This document shows positions 5,183-11,983 of a DNA stretch of 11,983 bases, one piece after another. Origin of the DNA: an uncultured Eubacteriales bacterium (GTDB lineage Bacteria; Bacillota; Clostridia; Oscillospirales; Acutalibacteraceae); assembly GCA_934464615.1 (NCBI GenBank), contig CAKSKA010000019.1, positions 1 to 11,983 of the forward strand. Reading direction: 5' to 3'. Made by a program: the position numbers and the translations under genes. Each line of letters starts with the position of its first letter. Within the stretch, counting starts at the first letter, position 1. The notes beneath the pieces were generated by a model. The model did not search any database. It was not told the DNA's origin and saw only the letters and a list, made by a program, of their open reading frames with translations.

Positions 5183-5890
5183 TTACTTTGCCTTGTCGCG
5201 GTTTATAACAGCCTGCGCAAAATCCAATGCTTCGCTTAAATTTTTAACATTTACAGTTGCCCTTTTGCTGTCGTCGAGGTTTATTCCGATGCTGTATTTT
5301 GAAAATTCAAACATCGGGTAATCGTTTGTTCCGTCGCCCATTGTAATAACTTCGTCGGCACCTATTTTCAGCTTTTCGCATACGGCGGCAAGTCCTGTCT
5401 TTTTGGAAATACCGTGCGGCAATATATCAAATGAATCAAAGTGCCTGTAAACGTCAATGTCGCAAAACTCGTTTTTATTTTCTTCCAGAAATGCGTTTAT
5501 TGTGTCAAATTGTTCGGCACTTGTAGGAAACGGAGTGACCGCCGTAATATTTGGTTGAAACCATATATCAGGATAGGTTTTTTCAATAAAACTCCTTATT
5601 TTTCTAAGTGCGTTAAAAGCGTTTTCCGTAATCGGAATTACGTTGTAATATTCGGGCGGCAAATCGGCGCCAAAATGTATTACACAACCGTTTTCGCCTA
5701 CCATTACGGGATTTTTAAGACCGAACTGACGCAGAAATCCGCTTAAATAATATGTTGATTTGCCCGAACATACGGCTATGCGTATTCCTTCTTTTTCAAG
5801 CCGTCTTATGCGCAGCACATTTTCATATTCTGTCGGTTCCCCTACGGGCGCCAATGTTAAATCGAGATCAAATGCAATAAGTTTAATCAT
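5183..5890 (-). CDS. Cof-type HAD superfamily phosphatase
   Basis: A 235-residue cytoplasmic HAD hydrolase that would remove phosphate from a small metabolite; the substrate cannot be read from sequence. All four motifs are present: D-L-D-L-T with nucleophile D8 and acid/base D10; C-S-G-K with S42; lysine K163 or K164 in G-I-S-K-K-T-G; and G-D-G-T-N-D (185-190), which binds magnesium. The E-N-G-C-V-I segment (66-71) is typical of the Cof/phosphoglycolate/sucrose-phosphate phosphatase group. The cap (about residues 85-155) is short, so the protein is a little smaller than usual Cof proteins of about 270. The ATG directly follows the ABC transporter's TAA with no base between, and the AAAGGTGAT ribosome binding site lies inside the upstream gene, so translation is probably coupled. 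Confidence 0.9.
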   Translation of the reverse strand: MIKLIAFDLDLTLAPVGEPTEYENVLRIRRLEKEGIRIAVCSGKSTYYLSGFLRQFGLKNPVMVGENGCVIHFGADLPPEYYNVIPITENAFNALRKIRSFIEKTYPDIWFQPNITAVTPFPTSAEQFDTINAFLEENKNEFCDIDVYRHFDSFDILPHGISKKTGLAAVCEKLKIGADEVITMGDGTNDYPMFEFSKYSIGINLDDSKRATVNVKNLSEALDFAQAVINRDKAK

Positions 5891-7795
5891 TTAATGTTTT
5901 TCATCACCTTTAATATATCTTGCCGCCTGTGTTGAAAACAATTCGTAATATAAGCCTTTCTTTTCCATAAGGTCGGAGTGCGTACCGGATTCTGCCACAT
6001 TACCGCCGCTTAATACCACAATTTTATCGGCTATTGTGGCGCTTGAGAGCCTGTGGGATACAAATATGCTTGTTTTGCCCTTGCGCAGCTCGTCAAACTG
6101 ATTATAAATTTCCTGCTCCGCAATAGCGTCAAGCGATGCCGTCGGCTCGTCGAGGATAAGTATGTCGCTGTCGGCATAGAAAGCCCTTGCGACAGACAGT
6201 TTTTGCCATTGTCCGACAGACAGTTCCGCACCGTCGCTTTCAAAAAATCTTGTAAGCGGAGTATCGTATTTTCTCGGCATTTTTTCAATAAATTTGTCTG
6301 CGCCTGAGTTTTGCGCCGCCCATTCTATCCTGTCGTTATCTTTAGGCTTGTCTGCTTTGCCGTAATAAATATTGTCGCCTGCCGTTTCGGCGTATTTAAC
6401 AAAATCCTGAAATATTATTCCGTAAAGGGAATATAATTCCTTTAAATCGTATTCTTTTATATCTTTGCCGTCAAGCAATACAACGCCGCTTGACGGATCG
6501 TAAAGTCGGGTAATAAGTTTTATAAGCGTTGTTTTACCTGCACCGTTAAGACCTACAAGCGCAACGGTCTCGCCGGCATTTATTGTAAGATTTAAATTAT
6601 GTATAACATCGCGGTCGCTGCCGGAATAGCGGAAGGAAACATCCTTAAGTTCTATGGTATGTCCGCAATGCTTTTGCGGGATTGCGGGCGGTGTTATGCT
6701 CGGTTTTACAGTCTGTTTTTCCTTCATAAACAGTATCATATTATCAATAAACAGCGAGCCCTCGTAAATTGAAGCCGCAGTGGCAATTATTGATACAAGT
6801 CCCGACGAAATTGCGTTAAGCGCGCCGGTATATACCGAATAGTCGCCTATCAGTTTTACGCCGTTTGCTATCATAAAAAACAGGACGCCGTTCATCACCG
6901 CGGTAAGCATGGACAGAAATATATTCCAAAATCCTTCCTGCCATATAAGCTTTTTTACACCGCTGAAGTAATTTTTAAAAACTTTGTTATACCTGCCTAT
7001 AAGTAAATCCGAAAGGTCAAAAAGCCGTATTTCCTTCACGCAGTCTTTATCTACCATAAGGTCCGTGTAGTAATTCATCTGCCGCCTGTCGCGCGAACGG
7101 CGGAACATATAAAAGAAATTTTTCTTCCTGAAATGGAACGACACAGCGGTGCTTGTAAAGTTAAGCGCAATAAATACAATAAAGAAAAGTATGCTTATTT
7201 TCGGCAGAATTTTAAGTATTGCAACCAAAACGGCAAAATAGCTTATCATAGATATGATTTTCGAAATCAATTCAAAAGAACTGCGAAGTATGTTGACCGG
7301 TCGCATACTCGCTTCCCTTGTTGCATTTTCAAGGCGCTCGTAAAAATCCGGCATATCAAAGGAAGCAATGTCAACTGTTTTTGCCTTTTTCATAATTTTA
7401 ACTTTAACATGGTTGGACATCTTTTCGCCGGCTATTTGTATAAGTATGGTGTTTAGATTTTGTGTCAGTGTGTTTAAAAACAAATATCCGAATTGCAATA
7501 CAAGCGGTATTATAAGGTTAACGGGCTGACTGAAACTTAAAACTACTTTGGAGAGTAAATTAGCCGTAATAAGAGTACCCGCAAGCGGCATAAAGCCGTT
7601 GTAAAGGGCCATAAATCCAAGGAAAACCAACAAAAACGGCTGTATTTCCCAAACAAGCGAAAAAATGTAAAAAAGGCGCGACGCGGTACCGCCTACGGCT
7701 TCTTTTAAAAAACGCGGTACGTCTTTAAGATTTTTAGGCGGTTTTACTTTAAATCTTTCGTTTAATTCATGCGGAGGAGGTCCCATAGGTCGCAT
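5891..7795 (-). CDS. ABC transporter, fused permease and ATPase (exporter type)
   Basis: A 634-residue half-transporter expected to act as a dimer in the membrane, exporting an unknown substrate (drug, lipid or peptide). The N-terminal region is polar, with M-G-P-P-P-H-E. About six hydrophobic segments follow between residues 48 and 345. The ATPase domain starts near 380: Walker A G-L-N-G-A-G-K-T-T (415-423), Q-loop Q463, signature L-S-V-G-Q (525-529, valine for the usual glycine), Walker B D-I-L-I-L-D-E (544-550) and H-loop H581. The start was set at 7795, where GGGAG lies about 8 nt upstream. A longer frame from 7831 would begin inside the -10 box at 7830-7835, upstream of transcription. 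It is first in an operon with the HAD phosphatase. Confidence 0.92.
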   Translation of the reverse strand: MRPMGPPPHELNERFKVKPPKNLKDVPRFLKEAVGGTASRLFYIFSLVWEIQPFLLVFLGFMALYNGFMPLAGTLITANLLSKVVLSFSQPVNLIIPLVLQFGYLFLNTLTQNLNTILIQIAGEKMSNHVKVKIMKKAKTVDIASFDMPDFYERLENATREASMRPVNILRSSFELISKIISMISYFAVLVAILKILPKISILFFIVFIALNFTSTAVSFHFRKKNFFYMFRRSRDRRQMNYYTDLMVDKDCVKEIRLFDLSDLLIGRYNKVFKNYFSGVKKLIWQEGFWNIFLSMLTAVMNGVLFFMIANGVKLIGDYSVYTGALNAISSGLVSIIATAASIYEGSLFIDNMILFMKEKQTVKPSITPPAIPQKHCGHTIELKDVSFRYSGSDRDVIHNLNLTINAGETVALVGLNGAGKTTLIKLITRLYDPSSGVVLLDGKDIKEYDLKELYSLYGIIFQDFVKYAETAGDNIYYGKADKPKDNDRIEWAAQNSGADKFIEKMPRKYDTPLTRFFESDGAELSVGQWQKLSVARAFYADSDILILDEPTASLDAIAEQEIYNQFDELRKGKTSIFVSHRLSSATIADKIVVLSGGNVAESGTHSDLMEKKGLYYELFSTQAARYIKGDEKH

Positions 7796-7829
7796 ATCTT
7801 TTCTCCCGACTATATTAATTATGTATAAC

Positions 7830-7858
7830 ATTTTACACCCCGTACAGATTTATGTCAA
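7830..7858 (-). promoter_or_regulatory. Promoter of the ABC transporter-HAD operon
   Basis: On the minus strand there is TTGACA at 7858-7853, a 17-nt spacer, and TAAAAT at 7835-7830. Transcription would start near 7823, about 28 nt before the chosen ATG at 7795. This rules out the ATG at 7831 as the start codon. Confidence 0.78.
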
Positions 7859-7875
7859 CGAATTTTAAAACAGGC

Positions 7876-7901
7876 ACAGGCAACAATTTGTCTGTTTTTT
7901 T
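7876..7901 (+). terminator. Plus-strand terminator with no gene ahead of it
   Basis: ACAGGCAA (7876-7883) pairs with TTGTCTGT (7888-7895), one G-T pair, around the 4-nt loop CAAT, and is followed by seven T. It reads on the plus strand, yet the nearest gene upstream lies on the other strand. It may stop antisense transcription coming out of the ABC transporter gene, or end a short unknown RNA. Confidence 0.55.
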
Positions 7902-7923
7902 GGCAAAAGGTGAGATTTGTCAG

Positions 7924-7952
7924 TTGCATTTAGTAGAAAAATGTCGTAATAT
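7924..7952 (+). promoter_or_regulatory. Promoter of the lipid kinase-histidine phosphatase pair
   Basis: TTGCAT at 7924-7929, a 17-nt spacer and TAATAT at 7947-7952. Transcription would start near 7959, giving a leader of about 47 nt before the ATG at 8006. That leader carries a spare AAAAGGAGG at 7958-7966 with no sensible start codon behind it. Confidence 0.6.
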
Positions 7953-8005
7953 GTCAAAAAAGGAGGATTGCCACACCGGCACAAAACAAGAACGGAGGAA
8001 GTAAA

Positions 8006-8881
8006 ATGTATTATATTCTTTATAATCCGCTTGCAGGCGGCGGCACAGGAAAATCTCGCAGCAGTGAACTTGAATCCAAACTTAAGGGCGATAAGAAATT
8101 TGTTGATATTACATTGATTGAAGATTTACCGAAATACTTGAAAACGCTTTATGAAGATGATATTATTGTGCTGTGCGGAGGCGACGGTACAATAAACCGA
8201 TTTGTAAATTCGGTTGATACCGACGCACTTGAAAATAAGGTTTACTATTTTGCGGCAGGCACCGGCAATGACTTTTTGCTTGATGTTGCGGACGGCAAAA
8301 ATGATATTGTTGATATTACACGGTATCTTAAAAATCTGCCGAGCGTTACCGTAAACGGCAAAACTTATAAGTTTATTAACGGTGTAGGTTACGGCATTGA
8401 CGGGTATTGCTGCGAAGTAGGCGACAAAATGCGCGAAGAAGGCAAGGGCAACATTAATTACGCTTCCATTGCCGTTAAGGGACTGCTCTTCGGTTATGAG
8501 CCGAAAAACGCAAAGATAACTGTAGACGGTAAAACCTACAATTATAAAAAGGTATGGCTGGCGCCTACTATGTTCGGCAGATTTTACGGCGGCGGAATGT
8601 TGCCCGCACCCGAGCAACGACGCGATAACTCCGAGCGCACCGTTTCCGTAATGGCGTTCCACGGCTCGGGAAAACTTAAATCGTTGATTATTTTTCCGTC
8701 TATTTTTAAAGGCGAGCATGTAAAACATCAAAAAACCGTTACGGTAATAAGCGGTAAGGAGATTAAAGTGGAATTCGATAAACCCACCGCTTTGCAGATT
8801 GACGGTGAAACGATTTTAAATGTTACGCAGTACAGCGTAAATGCCGCGGTTGCGCTTAGGGAAAAAGTCGGCGTAATGTAA
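8006..8881 (+). CDS. Diacylglycerol kinase family lipid kinase
   Basis: A 291-residue protein of the diacylglycerol/sphingosine kinase family (DAGK catalytic domain). It would phosphorylate a lipid headgroup or diacylglycerol with ATP at the inner face of the membrane; the lipid is not predictable. Motifs are clear: N-P-L-A-G-G-G (7-13), the nucleotide-binding G-G-D-G-T (58-62) and G-T-G-N-D-F (85-90). The C-terminal part follows the second beta domain of the family and ends Q-I-D-G-E-T (residues 262-267), also conserved. Length fits. GGAGG lies about 8 nt before the ATG. The histidine phosphatase gene follows after 19 nt with its own ribosome binding site, so the two form an operon. Confidence 0.92.
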   Translation: MYYILYNPLAGGGTGKSRSSELESKLKGDKKFVDITLIEDLPKYLKTLYEDDIIVLCGGDGTINRFVNSVDTDALENKVYYFAAGTGNDFLLDVADGKNDIVDITRYLKNLPSVTVNGKTYKFINGVGYGIDGYCCEVGDKMREEGKGNINYASIAVKGLLFGYEPKNAKITVDGKTYNYKKVWLAPTMFGRFYGGGMLPAPEQRRDNSERTVSVMAFHGSGKLKSLIIFPSIFKGEHVKHQKTVTVISGKEIKVEFDKPTALQIDGETILNVTQYSVNAAVALREKVGVM

Positions 8882-8900
8882 ACCTGATACGGAGGGAAAA

Positions 8901-9614
8901 ATGTTACTGTACTTTATAAGACACGGCGATCCTATATATTCGCCCGATTCGCTTACCGAAAAGGGCAAAAAACAAGCCGAGGCGTTATCGCTTCGGCTGT
9001 CACGGTTCGGCTTTGATGAAATTTATTCGTCGGACTCCCACCGTGCCGTAATGACGGCGGCTCCCACGGCCGAACTTCTTAAAAAGGATATAAAACTGTT
9101 GCCGTGGTGTAACGAGGGATTGGCCTGGGAACAGTTATCGCTGCCCGACGGCAGCGGAGGCGTTACTTGGTGCTTCCAGATTGATAGATTTAAAAAACTT
9201 TTTGTCAGTGATGAAATTTCAAAACTCGGCGAACAATGGTATACGCATAAATCTTTGTCGGGCTGCAAATTAGGGCAGGGAATTGAGCGTATACGCAAGC
9301 AAACGGACGGCTTTTTAAAATCGCTCGGATATGAACACGATAGGGAAAACAAATGTTATAAATCCGCTTTTTATAATGAAAAACGTATTGCGCTCTTTGC
9401 GCATCAGGGATTCGGACTTGCGTTTTTAAGCTGTCTTTTGGATATACCGTATCCGCAGTTTTGCACACATTTTGATATGGGGCATACCGGCGTTACCGTT
9501 GTTTATTTTGAACCGCAGGGGGATACGATTCCGAAAGTGCTTCAGCTCTCCAACGATTCCCACCTTTATAAAGAAAACCTGACCACCGATTATCAAAACG
9601 GAATAAATATATAA
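8901..9614 (+). CDS. Histidine phosphatase family protein
   Basis: A 237-residue member of the histidine phosphatase (phosphoglycerate mutase-like) superfamily. These enzymes transfer phosphate to a histidine and release it. The catalytic set is visible: R7-H8-G9 near the N-terminus, S-S-D-S-H-R (43-48) supplying the second arginine, and H168 in F-A-H-Q-G. A tryptophan-rich insert at about 70-125 separates it from simple cofactor-dependent mutases and points to a phosphatase of unknown substrate. GGAGG precedes the ATG. It is the second gene of the operon with the lipid kinase. A role in the same lipid or phosphate metabolism is only inferred from position. It ends at a shared terminator. Confidence 0.9.
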   Translation: MLLYFIRHGDPIYSPDSLTEKGKKQAEALSLRLSRFGFDEIYSSDSHRAVMTAAPTAELLKKDIKLLPWCNEGLAWEQLSLPDGSGGVTWCFQIDRFKKLFVSDEISKLGEQWYTHKSLSGCKLGQGIERIRKQTDGFLKSLGYEHDRENKCYKSAFYNEKRIALFAHQGFGLAFLSCLLDIPYPQFCTHFDMGHTGVTVVYFEPQGDTIPKVLQLSNDSHLYKENLTTDYQNGINI

Positions 9615-9639
9615 AAAGCACGGCATCGCCGTGTTTTTT
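9613..9639. terminator. Bidirectional terminator between convergent operons
   Basis: CACGGC (9619-9624) pairs with GCCGTG (9628-9633) around a 3-nt loop. On the plus strand it is followed by six T; on the minus strand five T arise from 9613-9617. It serves the histidine phosphatase gene and the convergent SpoIID-like gene, whose TAA (9640-9638) lies in the T-tract. Confidence 0.9.
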
Positions 9640-11020
9640 ACATCCCGTATTCTATGCCCTGCACGCCTTTAAGCGTATCGTATTCTTCGGCAATTCTGTA
9701 CCATGTGCTGTGTCCGACCGTGCCTGTTACATCAAGTCCGAAAAGCCGCTGAAATACCGAAACGGCATTTCTGGTTTGCTCGCCGTAATAGCCTGTTACG
9801 GGCAGTTCGGGTATTTCGGGATAAATACTGCCTATATAGTCAAGGTATTTTTGCAGGTCGCGTACATCTTCGTTTTCCATGCCGAAACTCAACACATAAC
9901 CGGGATAAATTTTAGCGCGTTCGCCCTCGTAACCGGCAGGCAGGCTGGCAATAGACTCCCTGTAAATACGCGACAGGGTATCCCATGTATCTCTGTATAC
10001 TTCACCGGTTACCGGTAAACCGTAAAACTCTTGGAAAATTTCTACGGCTTTTTGCGTTTGACTGTCGTAAACGCCGTTGATTTCAACCGCCATAAGTTCG
10101 GGATTAAATGCTTTAACCACATTTAAATAATATTGCAGTGTGCGTATTTCGCTGCCGCTGTCCCCTGGGAACAAACCTACGTTGTTGTACGGCAGTGTCG
10201 CTTCGTCTATGGTTACGCCTTCGGATATAAGGTCTGACAACTGTTTTACGCCGTTGTAATACCGTTTTATGCGGTACCATGTGGCTTTGTCTACAACGCC
10301 CGTTTGCGGCAGAGAAAATATTTTTTGGAATGCCCTTACCGCCGCCTCGGTGCCATCGCCGAAAAGACCGCTTTCAACCGGAATACGTGGTATTGCGGGA
10401 TAGTTGCGGCTTATTCTGTTTAATTCGGTTTGTATGATTTTAACGCTGTTAGAAGCGTCACCGAGTCTAAGCGGCGTACCGGGATAAGATTCTCCGACAG
10501 ACATAACGGGTGTGTCGGTAAGTATGCTTATATCGTCGCCGTAGTAGTTTTGCAGTATTTGGTAAGGTGTTAATCCCTGCTCTGCAAGGGCTACCGTTCC
10601 CCATTGGGAAAGTCCGCTGCAGGTAGACGTGGTGCCGTTGCAAAACGCGGTGAAAAGCGGCTGTATGGTGCCGTTTCTGACAACGTATTCATCAAATATT
10701 TCGTTTACTATGTTACTTATGTTTTCAAACACGTCGCGGTCGGGAACAAATGCCTGATCGTACTGGGTTGTGTTGGTTATATCAAAGTCGTAGCCTTGGG
10801 ATGGGTACCACTCGGTATAGATTCTGTTAAGTACAAAGGATATTATTGCATATATGTTCGCACGCAGTGCGTTTTCCGGCCAGGTCGGGTAAATTTCGCT
10901 TGATGCTACATTCTTTATATAATCCACAAACGGTACGGTAACATTCCTTGCATTGCTTGAAGGCGGACCTAAATGTACTGTAACCGTTTGGGGTATTACG
11001 GGCTGTATTACGGTTGGCAT
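9638..11020 (-). CDS. SpoIID-like protein with three peptidoglycan-binding domains
   Basis: A 460-residue protein. Residues about 25-170 resemble the SpoIID/LytB amidase-enhancer domain: V-P-F-V-D-Y-I-K-N-V-A-S-S-E-I-Y-P-T-W-P-E-N-A-L-R-A (29-54), with E42 at the position of the catalytic glutamate of SpoIID transglycosylases, and S-G-L-S-Q-W-G (135-141) followed by L-A-E-Q-G-L-T-P-Y-Q-I-L-Q-N-Y-Y-G. The usual G-H-G-V-G-M-S-Q is altered: the histidine is missing and cysteines stand at 127 and 134. Three peptidoglycan-binding repeats follow (about 182-255, 283-355, 376-446), each with F-Q and T-W landmarks. No signal peptide is seen, unlike classical SpoIID. AAGGGGGAT overlaps the stop codon of the gene upstream, 11 nt away, so the pair is coupled. 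A role at the spore or cell wall is inferred, not shown. Confidence 0.85.
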   Translation of the reverse strand: MPTVIQPVIPQTVTVHLGPPSSNARNVTVPFVDYIKNVASSEIYPTWPENALRANIYAIISFVLNRIYTEWYPSQGYDFDITNTTQYDQAFVPDRDVFENISNIVNEIFDEYVVRNGTIQPLFTAFCNGTTSTCSGLSQWGTVALAEQGLTPYQILQNYYGDDISILTDTPVMSVGESYPGTPLRLGDASNSVKIIQTELNRISRNYPAIPRIPVESGLFGDGTEAAVRAFQKIFSLPQTGVVDKATWYRIKRYYNGVKQLSDLISEGVTIDEATLPYNNVGLFPGDSGSEIRTLQYYLNVVKAFNPELMAVEINGVYDSQTQKAVEIFQEFYGLPVTGEVYRDTWDTLSRIYRESIASLPAGYEGERAKIYPGYVLSFGMENEDVRDLQKYLDYIGSIYPEIPELPVTGYYGEQTRNAVSVFQRLFGLDVTGTVGHSTWYRIAEEYDTLKGVQGIEYGM

Positions 11021-11031
11021 AAATATCCCCC

Positions 11032-11598
11032 TTAAAGATTATATGCCGAGGACTCATTGTAAAACATAGGTCCTGCAACACCGTCGGATATTTCCGTAGG
11101 TATAAGGTCGGAACGCTGTAACGATGTTATACCGCTGAAGATAGGCACATTTAAATGCACATTCGGTATAAATCCGTCTGCCGATACCATTATATTGTAA
11201 AGCGAATACGGCAATTGCGTCTCGTCCGAATCCATAGAAAGACTTTTATTCGGTGCGGAAAGTTTAAATTCCTCGGTTTTGCCGCTTCTGTCGGTCAAGC
11301 GGGTATCAATTACCTGCATATTGTCATACGCGCCTTTAAAAACCGTTACTTTTGCGTCGGTTACGGGGTATATGTTTGAAACGGTGGTAACCATTACAAC
11401 CAGTTTACCGAAAGAGGATGTATTTGTGTCATCAGGCATATTTTCGGTTGCAGACGGCATAATGGGCTGTGTTTCGGCTTCGCTTTTTTCCTGCCGCAGC
11501 ACAGGGGCGCTTTCGTTTTCGGCGCTTTTTTCTTCGGTACGGGATTTGTACATGTTCAGCAATTCCTCTTTATATTTATTAATCATTGATTCGTCCAA
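11032..11598 (-). CDS. Carboxypeptidase-regulatory-like domain protein, uncharacterised
   Basis: A 188-residue protein. Residues 1-60 are charged and low in complexity, probably a flexible helix or linker. Residues about 64-168 look like a carboxypeptidase-regulatory/transthyretin-like beta-sandwich: G-K-L-V-V-M-V (64-70), V-T-D-A-K-V-T-V-F (79-87), L-T-D-R-S-G-K-T (101-108) and Y-N-I-M-V-S-A-D-G-F (134-143). Such domains are usually binding modules. No signal peptide or membrane segment is seen. The TTG at 11598 is preferred because GGGAGTGAT lies 9 nt upstream; an ATG four codons later is the alternative. It is first in a two-gene unit with the SpoIID-like protein and is probably its partner. 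I see no convincing promoter for it. Confidence 0.7.
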   Translation of the reverse strand: MDESMINKYKEELLNMYKSRTEEKSAENESAPVLRQEKSEAETQPIMPSATENMPDDTNTSSFGKLVVMVTTVSNIYPVTDAKVTVFKGAYDNMQVIDTRLTDRSGKTEEFKLSAPNKSLSMDSDETQLPYSLYNIMVSADGFIPNVHLNVPIFSGITSLQRSDLIPTEISDGVAGPMFYNESSAYNL

Positions 11599-11697
11599 AA
11601 GGCATCACTCCCTAAAAACAGTTTATTCTGCACATAACGCTTTGTTACAAACGGTCGGGTATGCCTAAAATTTATGGCTGATATTAAAAATCCGCAA

Positions 11698-11726
11698 TTT
11701 ACTTTAACGGAAATATATGGTACAAT
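11698..11726 (+). promoter_or_regulatory. Promoter of the PEP carboxykinase gene
   Basis: TTTACT at 11698-11703, a 17-nt spacer ending TGG, and TACAAT at 11721-11726 make an extended -10 promoter. Transcription would start near 11733, giving a leader of about 100 nt. Confidence 0.65.
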
Positions 11727-11754
11727 ATACGCAAGATATAAAAATTTTCGGTCG

Positions 11755-11778
11755 GCGGCTGTGTATTCAGTCGCTTTT
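11755..11778 (+). promoter_or_regulatory. Terminator-like hairpin in the PEP carboxykinase leader
   Basis: GCGGCTG (11755-11761) pairs with CAGTCGC (11768-11774), one G-T pair, around a 6-nt loop, followed by TTTTAT. It is short but shaped like an intrinsic terminator and lies in the leader between promoter and start codon, so it could act as an attenuator. Confidence 0.4.
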
Positions 11779-11791
11779 ATCGGAAAATATA

Positions 11792-11810
11792 TCGATAACA
11801 TATGTATCGA
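11792..11810. promoter_or_regulatory. Inverted repeat before the PEP carboxykinase ribosome binding site
   Basis: TCGATA (11792-11797) and TATCGA (11805-11810) form a perfect dyad around ACATATG. It lies about 10 nt before the ribosome binding site GGAGGGG. It may be a protein-binding site or a small RNA hairpin. Confidence 0.35.
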
Positions 11811-11834
11811 AATACTTTACGGAGGGGACAAGTT

Positions 11835-11983
11835 ATGACAACGAACAAGACAGTACTGAAATGGCTGGAAGAAGTAAAAGAATTAGTACAGCCGGAGAAG
11901 GTAGAGTGGATAGACGGAAGCGAGGAGCAGCTGGAGAGGATAAGGAAAGAAGCGGTAGAAAGCGGAGAGATGATAAAGCTCAA
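11835..11983 (+). CDS. pckG: Phosphoenolpyruvate carboxykinase (GTP), N-terminal part
   Basis: Only the first 49 codons are in the window; the gene runs off the right edge. The visible residues (T-V-L-K-W-L-E-E-V then L-V-Q-P-E-K-V-E-W-I-D-G-S-E-E-Q and the M-I-K-L end) match the start of GTP-dependent PEP carboxykinase, which typically has Q-P-x-x-V-x-W-x-D-G-S-x-E in this place. The enzyme interconverts oxaloacetate and phosphoenolpyruvate with GDP/GTP in the cytoplasm, and in gut anaerobes often runs toward oxaloacetate. GGAGGGG lies about 8 nt before the ATG. It has its own promoter and a structured leader, and is divergent from the SpoIID-like pair. Confidence 0.85.
   Translation, partial: MTTNKTVLKWLEEVKELVQPEKVEWIDGSEEQLERIRKEAVESGEMIKL

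Noticed and set aside
7958..7970. A second ribosome binding site (AAAAGGAGG) upstream of the lipid kinase gene, hinting at a leader peptide
   Set aside because: The only following candidate codon is a TTG too close to the site, and no convincing short frame follows.
8126..8731. A 201-codon minus-strand open frame inside the lipid kinase gene
   Set aside because: It is antisense to a gene with clear G-G-D-G-T and G-T-G-N-D motifs and has no family resemblance of its own.
11599..11700. A sigma-E-like promoter for the carboxypeptidase-regulatory-like gene
   Set aside because: ATAT and CATAC pieces are present but their spacing does not fit the known sigma-E pattern, so sporulation control cannot be claimed from sequence.
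1..11983. CRISPR array, toxin-antitoxin pair, phage genes or a full-length transposase
   Set aside because: No regularly spaced repeats and no matching protein families were seen on either strand.

Overview
This looks like about 12 kb of chromosome from an anaerobic, probably gut-associated and spore-forming Clostridia (Oscillospirales/Eubacteriales-like). The evidence is modest GC content, strong AGGAGG ribosome binding sites, textbook TTGACA/TATAAT promoters, a SpoIID-like protein with peptidoglycan-binding repeats, a GTP-type PEP carboxykinase, and a TetR regulator next to oleate hydratase. No phage, CRISPR, defence or biosynthetic cluster is visible. Most genes are ordinary; the unusual material lies in small non-coding and mobile-like insertions.

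Layout, left to right. Positions 1-204 hold two divergent sigma-A promoters with a 13-bp tandem repeat beside and over the right-hand one. A flavin reductase-family gene follows, with a small two-helix membrane protein behind it (227-1034). Facing it is a minus-strand Cu/Zn superoxide dismutase-like gene (1098-1738). It is cut by a 156-bp element flanked by TA whose inverted ends look like tRNA T-arms; removing the element and one TA restores the reading frame exactly. Next come oleate hydratase (1876-3669) and a DhaS-type TetR regulator (3818-4372), both minus strand and separated by a terminator. The regulator's upstream region carries a 14-bp duplication flanking a GC-rich hairpin.

Positions 4678-5156 form a minus-strand tRNA unit: promoter, tRNA-Ser(UGA), a 24-nt copy of the 5' end of tRNA-Ser(GCU), a GC-rich structured insert, the intact tRNA-Ser(GCU), and a terminator. 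Further right, a minus-strand operon encodes an ABC exporter and a Cof-type HAD phosphatase with no gap between them (5183-7795). It is divergent from a plus-strand pair, a diacylglycerol kinase-family lipid kinase and a histidine phosphatase (8006-9614). A minus-strand pair follows: a carboxypeptidase-regulatory-like protein and a SpoIID-like/triple peptidoglycan-binding protein (9638-11598). The window ends in the first 49 codons of GTP-dependent PEP carboxykinase (11835 onward), preceded by a promoter and a leader of about 100 nt that can fold into hairpins.

The best candidates for something not well described are the TA-flanked element with T-arm-like ends in the sodC-like gene and the GC-rich structured insert joined to a tRNA 5' fragment. 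Whether either belongs to a known repeat family cannot be settled without a database search.
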